IMG/VR virus record: IMGVR_UViG_3300019768_000021
Span: 1 to 24,279 of that record
Source: a virus
Reading direction: 5' to 3' (one strand)
Length of the DNA: 24,279 bases
The position numbers and the translations under genes are program-made. The notes under the pieces were generated by a model. That model saw only the letters and a program-made list of their open reading frames with translations, did no database searches and was not told the DNA's origin. Shown one piece after another: positions 20,543-24,279 of this stretch (the first letter of the stretch is position 1; every line of letters begins with the position of its first letter).

Positions 20543-22545
20543 TGGCTAACAGTAAAATAACAATAACTTTCGGAGCTGACGCTGATGTTGCAGATTGGCT
20601 ATCTTTTAAATATAGATTGATAGGTGATACTGTTGAAACGACATTATTGGAAACATTTGTGCTTAATAGGGTCCAAAATTATCAAATCACAGCACCACCA
20701 GTTATAAGTTTGGATGGTACTGATTCTGCGACAAGATATGTAGATGCTTTTAATATTGATTACAATGGTTTTAGTGCTTTTACAGTAAGTAGAGTCGCAA
20801 ACGAAGTTACAATACAATTTACCAGTGATTTGTATGAGTTTTTAGATTTCCAAACTAATTTTCCTTCTATAACTTCTATTATTGAAAATTTTACACCATC
20901 TACATTTAGTTTAGTTTCTGCAATTACCTCTGCAAGTGTAACTGATGTTTGTGGAAAATATCAATTAGATGTAACTGCAACTGAACCTATAAAATCACTA
21001 ATAATAAATGGTCAAACAGTAACCGTAGATACTCCAAATGTTTTAAAGACTATTGGGCTTACTAGAGCAGTACCTTTCACTATATCAATGGTTGATGTAA
21101 GTGATTTAGTTGTTTATGTCGGAGATTTCCTTTTCGGATTATTAGATTCTGGAAATATTGTAGTTAATGCTGTTAATTCTTTAATTGGTGCAACTGTAAC
21201 TGTTAATATTACAAATGTAGATAATTTAGTTTTAGAATATTCTTTAGATAATGTAAATTGGCAAGATTCTAATATTTTTACAGGTCAAGGTTTAGGAACT
21301 AAGTTTTTATATGTAAGAGATCAATTTGGATGTGTTAAAAGTAAAGAATATACTGTAACAGAGTTAGGAAGTAGAGAACCTTTTTTTAGAATATCTAAAG
21401 CTAACTCAATAAACTTCTCAAAGAAAGAGGTTTGGGATGGATGCACAATATTTAAGAATGACGAAAACACATTAGATTGCCAAGGGTTATCTGAAAAATT
21501 ATATAGAACTGATAATTTATTCCAAACTTGCGACACAACAATTATACAGTTTAAAAGTAACTACGAAACTAATTCAGCAGTTTTAAGGGATTCTGATGGT
21601 AATGATACAGTTCTATCGGTTGTTAAAAAATCACTAAACTTAAATAGATTTCAAAGTTTAGATGCTAAATATTACAAATATAGAGATGGAAAGCTAGGTG
21701 TTTACTTTGAAAGTGGAAATAAGTATGATGAATTTGGTTCTATTATAGGAACATACACATTAAATGGTAATTTGCCAGAGTTTGCTATAATAGGTCAATT
21801 TATAACAATTAATACTTTAGGAACTTTCCAAATAAAAGATATTTTAACAGATGATTCAATTAATAAAAGAATTATAGTTGTTGATTACTCTTATAATGGA
21901 TTAGTTACAGATACTAAAGTTCAATCTATATATGATATTTTAGATTATGAGGTTTATGAATTTGGTATTGATTGGAGTTTATTCACTATTGGTAAATACA
22001 ATGTAGTAATAACAGCTACAGACTCAATAAACGGTATTGAAATACATAATAGTGAAAGAATAAGTTTAGCCACAGAGCATAAGAATACCTTAGCTATAAG
22101 TTATTCAAACAACAATAATAGGGATATATTTTATAAATATGGAATAGTTAATTTTATAAGAGTTCCTTATATTAGATTTGTTCCAAAACAACAAGATGAC
22201 AACGAGATAAGCATTACAGACGATAACTCTGTTGTAGTTGAATCCTCAGTATATGAGAAAAATGAAATAAAATTTGATGTTATATCCAACTCATTAATGA
22301 GAAAATTAGTCGTAGCTTTATCATGTGAAAATCTTTTTGTAAATGGAGTTGGGTATGTTAAAGATGGGAATATAGATACTGAAAACATAGATAATACAAA
22401 TTTACATGAAGTTACAGCAACTCTAATTAAAACAAATATTAGTTACACTAACTTTAAACAAGGGCAAACAGGAATTGATAGTGGTTCAGCAACATTTGAA
22501 GCACCACAAATAATAACAACAGGTACAAACTTTATAAAAGCATAG
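20542..22545 (+). CDS. Tail tip protein with SprB-like repeat, 667 residues
   Basis: This large beta-rich protein lies between the hub-like protein and the fibre, so it is probably exposed at the tail tip. Residues about 130-195 look like an Ig-like domain (TDVCGKYQLDVTATEPIKSL). Residues about 218-274 match the pattern of the SprB repeat known from flavobacterial surface adhesins: LEYSLDNVNWQDSNIFTG, then GTKFLYVRDQFGCVKSKEYT, that is Y-S-hD-n-W, an N/S-x-F-x-G turn and a V-x-D-x-x-G-C end. The rest (about 280-667) has mixed strands with KYYKYRDGKLGVYFESGNK. No enzyme motif was recognised. It overlaps the previous gene by one base and ends one base before the fibre ATG. Confidence 0.6.
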   Translation: MANSKITITFGADADVADWLSFKYRLIGDTVETTLLETFVLNRVQNYQITAPPVISLDGTDSATRYVDAFNIDYNGFSAFTVSRVANEVTIQFTSDLYEFLDFQTNFPSITSIIENFTPSTFSLVSAITSASVTDVCGKYQLDVTATEPIKSLIINGQTVTVDTPNVLKTIGLTRAVPFTISMVDVSDLVVYVGDFLFGLLDSGNIVVNAVNSLIGATVTVNITNVDNLVLEYSLDNVNWQDSNIFTGQGLGTKFLYVRDQFGCVKSKEYTVTELGSREPFFRISKANSINFSKKEVWDGCTIFKNDENTLDCQGLSEKLYRTDNLFQTCDTTIIQFKSNYETNSAVLRDSDGNDTVLSVVKKSLNLNRFQSLDAKYYKYRDGKLGVYFESGNKYDEFGSIIGTYTLNGNLPEFAIIGQFITINTLGTFQIKDILTDDSINKRIIVVDYSYNGLVTDTKVQSIYDILDYEVYEFGIDWSLFTIGKYNVVITATDSINGIEIHNSERISLATEHKNTLAISYSNNNNRDIFYKYGIVNFIRVPYIRFVPKQQDDNEISITDDNSVVVESSVYEKNEIKFDVISNSLMRKLVVALSCENLFVNGVGYVKDGNIDTENIDNTNLHEVTATLIKTNISYTNFKQGQTGIDSGSATFEAPQIITTGTNFIKA

Positions 22546-22546
22546 T

Positions 22547-24279
22547 ATGGGAGCGACACCACAAGAATCACAACAAATAATAGATAACACGGCTGCTATA
22601 AAGGCAATACAAGATGGAGCAAAGAAAGTTAGCCAATTACCTACGTTAACATCTTTAGTTAACTCACAAGATAAAATACCTTTAGAGAGGGCTGACACAG
22701 GTCAAACTGTTTATACAACAATTGAACAATTGAAAGATGGTGGAGTCAGTTCTAACACAGTTAAGCACCCTATAACATTGTCATTTTCTTCTGATAAGAT
22801 AGAAAAAGGAGCACTTAGAAATATGTTTGGTGGACTAGATAAGGTTGTCGATGCTGATACACTTAGTAATGGTAATGATATTGTGGCTAGTGGAGGTAGA
22901 AGCAAGCTAATGTTTGTTGTTAATGCTGGTACTGATGTTGTTGGTGATTTAAAAATAACAGGTACTAAAGTTGATAGAGACACAGGTGTTTCAACTCCTG
23001 GATTTGAAGAAATTATAAGTATAGATTCTTTAAGTATTGACAATTCAACTACTGATACTTTTGGTAATATAGTACATGACTTTTCAAATTGCTATACATC
23101 TACTGAATGGTTTACAAACGGTTTTACAATTTCAACTACAGATTTAGATATTAGCGACATTGACATATATAATGTTGCTTTTAATCAATTTGGAGATATG
23201 GAAGAGGTAACTATAGACGCTTTAGATTTAACAGCTATAACAACTAATGCAAATGCTGAAATATCAGGTCATGCCTATACGGTTAGAGTGGCTAATGGTA
23301 AAACAACCATAGAGACATTTGCGAACATGGAGTTACCTGCAATTGATTTTAATGATGGATTCTATAGGTTCAGAAATGCTGTAAATGAAACTGTAGATAC
23401 AAGAACAGATGGTGTTTTTGTTGATATAAACTTTATGCCTTTTATTCAATCATATTTTGAGAATATGTCATTTATTTTATGGGCACATGAAAACGAAACT
23501 ATAAATATAACTGTTGATGGTAGCTTAGGTTTAGATAATATTACTTACGGTGAAAACTTAACAAATGGAACTTTAGTTTATTTAAATACTGATGGTAAGT
23601 ACTATAAAGCTGATAATACAAGTGAATCAACAAGTACAACAGAATTAAGGTTAATTATTGAGGATGGTTTAGCTGACGAAGAAAAACTAGCACTAGCAAA
23701 AGGGCAATACACAACTACAAGTTTAACTGCTGGTTTAGAATATGTTGGGGTAAACGGAACAATCACTAATTCTCGCCCAACATTAGCAACTGAAACAGTT
23801 AGAATAGTGTCTACAGCTATAGATGCTACAACAAGATATTTTGATGCTTCTAAAACATGGATAAATGGTACTGCTAGTAAAATAAACGGAGTTACAATAG
23901 CTGGTGCTGGAACAGAGTTTTTAGATAATGTATTTAAAATACTTAATTCAGCAGACCAAACAAGAAAATTAGAGTTTGATTTAAGCCAAATATCAAGTGG
24001 AACTACGAGAACGGCTACCCTACAAGATAAAAATGGTGTTATTGCATTTTTAGATGACATTATACAAGCAGCAGTTGAAGAAGCTCCGATTGACGGAAAA
24101 CAATATGCTAGAAAAGATGCTGGATGGGTAGAGGTCGAAGCAGGAGCCACAAACCCTACACGTGTAGATATGGGTATTTCTAATGATATAGATTGGGCTA
24201 AACCTAACGGTATATTTTTAAAAACATTAACAGAAAATACCACTTTTACAGATAGTAACCTACCTAATGGATTAAATAT
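22547..24279 (+). CDS. Tail fibre / receptor-binding protein, 3' end outside the window
   Basis: The frame is open from the ATG at 22547 to the last base (577 full codons). The N-terminus has a helical stretch (QQIIDNTAAIKAIQDGAKK) and a segment KVSQLPTLTSLVNSQDKIPL, typical of the tail-attached end of fibre proteins in Bacteroidota phages. The middle is beta-rich and full of Thr, Asn, Asp and Gly (VNETVDTRTDGVFVDINF), as in a beta-helix or triple beta-spiral shaft. Near residues 475-505 lies ISSGTTRTATLQDKNGVIAF, a short module I know from phage fibres of this phylum; about 518-531 has KQYARKDAGWVEVE, and 539-575 has LTENTTFTDSNLPNG. No chaperone or enzyme domain appears before the window ends. 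Confidence 0.82.
   Translation, partial: MGATPQESQQIIDNTAAIKAIQDGAKKVSQLPTLTSLVNSQDKIPLERADTGQTVYTTIEQLKDGGVSSNTVKHPITLSFSSDKIEKGALRNMFGGLDKVVDADTLSNGNDIVASGGRSKLMFVVNAGTDVVGDLKITGTKVDRDTGVSTPGFEEIISIDSLSIDNSTTDTFGNIVHDFSNCYTSTEWFTNGFTISTTDLDISDIDIYNVAFNQFGDMEEVTIDALDLTAITTNANAEISGHAYTVRVANGKTTIETFANMELPAIDFNDGFYRFRNAVNETVDTRTDGVFVDINFMPFIQSYFENMSFILWAHENETINITVDGSLGLDNITYGENLTNGTLVYLNTDGKYYKADNTSESTSTTELRLIIEDGLADEEKLALAKGQYTTTSLTAGLEYVGVNGTITNSRPTLATETVRIVSTAIDATTRYFDASKTWINGTASKINGVTIAGAGTEFLDNVFKILNSADQTRKLEFDLSQISSGTTRTATLQDKNGVIAFLDDIIQAAVEEAPIDGKQYARKDAGWVEVEAGATNPTRVDMGISNDIDWAKPNGIFLKTLTENTTFTDSNLPNGLN

Noticed and set aside
23602-24243. Long minus-strand open frame (213 codons) opposite the tail fibre gene
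   Set aside because: It lies wholly opposite a plus-strand frame that is open from 22547 to the window edge and has fibre-like motifs. The minus-strand translation is Ser/Val/Leu-rich low-complexity sequence, typical of an antisense shadow.
1-24279. CRISPR array, insertion sequence, or integrase attachment site
   Set aside because: No regularly spaced direct repeats, no transposase or recombinase motif and no terminal inverted repeats with target duplication were seen.

Overview
The window is the packaging, head and tail module of a tailed double-stranded DNA phage or prophage of a Bacteroidota host, most likely a member of the Flavobacteriia. The evidence is the low G+C content, A-rich leaders without clear Shine-Dalgarno sites, promoters of the Bacteroidota type (TTG, about 19-22 bases, TAnnTTTG), and structural proteins of the kind found in flavobacterial siphophages. 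A tape measure gene with no sheath gene points to a siphovirus. No integrase, repressor, lysis or replication gene is in view, so lysogeny cannot be judged.

Layout. (1) Positions 1-3772: a leftward operon of small orphan proteins. It is read from a promoter at 3810-3840 and includes several very short genes (2031-2153, 2146-2292, 2525-2674, 2680-2793, 3647-3772). Two of these are single-span membrane peptides. The far left (1-282) and 508-825 look non-coding but contain dyads and a tandem repeat. (2) Positions 3773-4061: a divergent control region with a perfect 10-bp inverted repeat. (3) Positions 4062-6267: the small terminase gene, then about 1.7 kb holding a repeat-rich non-coding stretch, a G+C-richer / G+T-rich island (candidate cos or pac), six small genes, and a promoter and terminator. 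(4) Positions 6267-10636: large terminase, portal with an inserted DnaJ-like four-cysteine motif, a small head-module protein, and a probable scaffold, ending in a terminator. (5) Positions 10637-10934: terminator, dyad, strong promoter and structured leader. (6) Positions 10935-24279: major capsid, connector candidates, tail tube with an Ig-like C-terminal domain, tail assembly genes, tape measure, two large distal-tail proteins (one with a SprB-like repeat), and a tail fibre gene that runs off the window.

Working together: the terminases cut and pump DNA through the portal into a shell built from capsid and scaffold. The connector proteins join this head to a tail whose length is set by the tape measure, and the distal proteins and fibre contact the cell surface. 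Neighbouring late genes mostly overlap by 1-4 bases or are separated by 0-15 bases, as expected for one long transcript. A strong hairpin at 14476-14502 may reduce expression after the tail tube gene. Function assignments rest on motifs, gene order and family memory; no database search was possible.
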